Below, piece by piece: positions 62,161 to 64,000 of a stretch of DNA of 64,000 nt. Within the stretch, counting starts at the first letter, position 1. The number at the start of each line of letters is the position of its first letter. The notes under the pieces were generated by a model that saw nothing but the letters and a program-made list of their open reading frames with translations, made no database searches and was not told the origin of the DNA. Source of the DNA: JACQFK01 sp964619955. GTDB lineage: Bacteria; Planctomycetota; MHYJ01; JACPRB01. The stretch spans positions 1-64,000 of the forward strand of contig CAZUJF010000029.1 in NCBI GenBank assembly GCA_964619955.1, given 5' to 3'. The position numbers were made by a program, and so were the translations under genes.

Positions 62161-62212
62161 TGTACGCCTAATGTCCGTACATAGTATAGCACGGAGCCGT
62201 TCCAGATTCCAA
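62161..62212 (-). promoter_or_regulatory. Promoter and dyad operator of the TacAT-like pair
   Basis: On the minus strand TTGGAA (62212-62207) and TATACT (62188-62183) are 18 bases apart. A dyad with 6-base perfect arms, TGTACG (62161-62166) and CGTACA (62176-62181), lies between the -10 box and the ribosome site. This placement fits conditional autorepression by the toxin-antitoxin complex. Confidence 0.5.
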
Positions 62213-62223
62213 AGCAGTTCGTG

Positions 62224-62937
62224 CTACTTCTCAAGCAGCGGGGCGGCCTGGGCGGGGGTCGTCACGCCGGGCGGCAGTTCGAGGATGCGGATGTTGCGGA
62301 ATTCGATCTTGGCGCCCTCGGATTCGAGGCAGAGGTAGCCCTTCTTCTGGGACGCCTTGCTGATGCCGTTGACGAACTTTCCGTTCACGGAGAGCTTGAT
62401 CGTGCCGTCCACCGCGACGACGTCGTAGACGTTCCACTCCCCCCGCGGCTTGCAGCGGTTCTCGACGGACTTGCTCCGGGTGCCGCGCGGATTCTCCGGG
62501 ACAAGCGTGAGCCCGCCGACGCCGAAGAGCTCGCCGTGCACGTAGGCGTCCGGCCGGGGCGTGCCGTCCTTCTCGGGGTTGAGCTTCGGCCAGTCGAGTT
62601 CGAGCATCTGGATCTCGACGCCGCGGGGGAAGGGCGAGCCCTCCTGGGGCGTGCCGCCCGCCCAGGCGAAGCAGCCCGAGTTGCCGCCCGGCTCCAGATG
62701 CTTCCATTCGATGTGGAGGATGAAATTCTCGTACTGTTTGTCCGTGCGCATGACGCCGATGGGCTTGCCGGAGCAGACGAGCAGGCCGTCGCGCACGGAC
62801 CAGGTGTCCTTCGAGGTGTTGACGTCGACCCAGCCCGTGAGGTCCTTGCCGTTGAAGAGGTCCTTCCACCCGGCGGCGGGTTCCTGGGCGGCGGGTGAGG
62901 GGAGCGCAGCGAGCAGCAGAGCGATCAATCGGACCAT
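62224..62937 (-). CDS. Secreted DUF1080 (3-keto-disaccharide hydrolase-like) protein
   Basis: A 237-aa secreted protein with signal peptide (MVRLIALLLAALPSPAAQ). The family signature is WKDLFNGKDLTGWVDVNTSK; NFILHIEWKHLEPGGNSGCF and GAKIEFRNIRILELP follow. AAAGGAG precedes ATG 62937. It lies after the DUF1501 gene on the same strand, a common planctomycete arrangement. The function in 3-keto-glucoside cleavage is inferred from family members. Confidence 0.92.
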   Translation of the reverse strand: MVRLIALLLAALPSPAAQEPAAGWKDLFNGKDLTGWVDVNTSKDTWSVRDGLLVCSGKPIGVMRTDKQYENFILHIEWKHLEPGGNSGCFAWAGGTPQEGSPFPRGVEIQMLELDWPKLNPEKDGTPRPDAYVHGELFGVGGLTLVPENPRGTRSKSVENRCKPRGEWNVYDVVAVDGTIKLSVNGKFVNGISKASQKKGYLCLESEGAKIEFRNIRILELPPGVTTPAQAAPLLEK

Positions 62938-62961
62938 GAGATCTCCTTTGAGCAGGGGCGC

Positions 62962-64000
62962 CTACGCCAGCAGGCCCTTGACCACCTGGCCGTGCACGTC
63001 GGTGAGGCGGAAGTCGCGGCCGGCATAGCGGTACGTGAACTTCTCGTGGTCGAAGCCCATCAGGTGCAGGATCGTCGCGTGCAGGTCGTGCACGTGGACC
63101 TTGCCCTCGACGGGGTGCAGGCCGAACTCGTCCGAGGCGCCGTGCACGTGGCCGCGCTTCACGCCGCCGCCCGCCATCCACATCGAAAAGACGCTCGACT
63201 GGTGGTCGCGGCCCGCCTCCTTGCCGGGGCGGCCCTCCACCGTCGGCGTCCGCCCGAACTCGCCGCCCCAGATCACGAGCGTGTCCTCGAGCATGCCGCG
63301 CTGTTTGAGATCCTGGATCAGCGCCGCGAGCCCGCGGTCGCTGTCCCCCGCCAGCTTGCTGATCGCCCCGTGGATCCCGCTGTGGTTGTCCCAGGGCTGC
63401 TCGCGCCCGGTCCAGACCTGCACGAAGCGCACGCCGCGTTCGAGCAGGCGCCGCGCGATCAGCAGCTGCCGGGCCTGCACGCCGGGACCGTACATCGCGC
63501 GGACGTGCTCCGGCTCCTTCGAGGCGTCGAACGCGTCCAGGGCGTCCATCTGCATCCGGTACGCGAGTTCGAAGGACTGGATCCGCGCCTCGAGCTGCGG
63601 GTCCGCCGGCCGCGGTCCCTGGTGCTCGCGGTTCAGGTCGCGCAGCAACGCGAGGCTCTCCTGCTGCTCCTTGGAGGACATGCGGCCGTTGCGCACGTTC
63701 TCGATCAGCTTCTCCACCTCGGTGTGCTGCGTGTCGAGATACGTACCTTGATAGATACCGGGAAGGAAGCCGCTCTGCCAGTTCTGCGACTGGTAGATGG
63801 GATAGCCGAAGGGACACATCGCGATGAAGCCCGGCAGGTTCTGGTTCTCGCTGCCGAGGCCGTACGTGAGCCAGGACCCGAGACTCGGACGCGACTGGCG
63901 CGGCTCGCCGCAGTTCATGAGCAGCAGCGAGGGCTCGTGGTTCGGGTCGTCCGCCTGCATCGAGCGGATCAGGCAGAGTTCGTCCGCGACTTGGCCCAGG
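62962..64000 (-). CDS. DUF1501 protein, N-terminus beyond the window
   Basis: The C-terminal 346 codons are present, the frame running off the right edge. The visible part has GSWLTYGLGSENQNLPGF, SFELAYRMQMDALDAF, RGVRFVQVWTGREQPWDNH, DTLVIWGGEFGRTP and GRDHQSSVFSMWMAGGG. It closely resembles the DUF1501 at 52688-54142, so the two are likely paralogues. Its usual PSCyt1 partner would lie to the right. Confidence 0.95.
   Translation of the reverse strand, partial: LGQVADELCLIRSMQADDPNHEPSLLLMNCGEPRQSRPSLGSWLTYGLGSENQNLPGFIAMCPFGYPIYQSQNWQSGFLPGIYQGTYLDTQHTEVEKLIENVRNGRMSSKEQQESLALLRDLNREHQGPRPADPQLEARIQSFELAYRMQMDALDAFDASKEPEHVRAMYGPGVQARQLLIARRLLERGVRFVQVWTGREQPWDNHSGIHGAISKLAGDSDRGLAALIQDLKQRGMLEDTLVIWGGEFGRTPTVEGRPGKEAGRDHQSSVFSMWMAGGGVKRGHVHGASDEFGLHPVEGKVHVHDLHATILHLMGFDHEKFTYRYAGRDFRLTDVHGQVVKGLLA

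Overview
The window looks like a chromosomal segment of a high-GC Planctomycetota bacterium. The evidence is the set of planctomycete-typical secreted families: PSCyt1/DUF1549/DUF1553 proteins paired with Tat-exported DUF1501 proteins (14083-18505, 49393-54142, and a cut-off DUF1501 at 62962-64000), a DUF1592-type/DUF1552 pair (8502-12212), a PVC-type propeller plus haem protein (57447-60548), DUF1080 proteins, an ECF sigma factor overlapping a FecR-domain protein, and a protein kinase joined to LamG domains. No rRNA, tRNA, CRISPR array or insertion sequence was recognised.

Layout. 1-7661: kinase/LamG cluster with a module present three times. 7690-12212: esterase, DUF1552 and DUF1592-type operon on the minus strand. 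12251-18505: a terminator, an unknown secreted protein and an IclR regulator translationally coupled to a PSCyt1/DUF1501 pair. 18601-26646: subtilase, HEAT protein, a MshEN-like/zinc-ribbon membrane protein, a di-haem peroxidase next to a cupredoxin-like protein, a GNAT, and a nucleotidyltransferase with a tiny overlapping partner. 26657-30883: SEC-C and ParB-like genes and an AbiE-like toxin-antitoxin pair. 30999-36698: membrane protein, DUF2920-like hydrolase, CPBP protease, ECF/FecR. 36791-38984: a c-di-AMP (ydaO/yuaA) riboswitch in front of a KimA-like potassium transporter. 38989-46149: lipoprotein, esterase, propeller, DUF4143-type ATPase with a perfect palindrome over its start codon, sialate O-acetylesterase, DUF1080-ThuA fusion. 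46276-47967: a lower-GC three-gene TIGR04255 cassette. 48093-48827: a methionine sulfoxide reductase A whose catalytic cysteine codon is TGA followed by a bacterial SECIS hairpin, so probably a selenoprotein. 49393-64000: second PSCyt1/DUF1501 pair, tandem receiver protein, formylglycine-generating enzyme, HEAT protein, PVC-type dehydrogenase, methyltransferase, a TacAT-type toxin-antitoxin pair, DUF1080 and DUF1501.

Much of the content suits a saprotroph that degrades polysaccharides and glycans: esterases, DUF1080/ThuA, sialate esterase, a sulfatase-activating enzyme and secreted haem proteins. Three toxin-antitoxin-like modules and the TIGR04255 cassette form the accessory part. Many genes have a TANNNT box 6-12 bases before the start codon and no Shine-Dalgarno, which suggests leaderless transcription is common here. 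The two most notable items are the selenoprotein MsrA with its SECIS loop and the c-di-AMP riboswitch.
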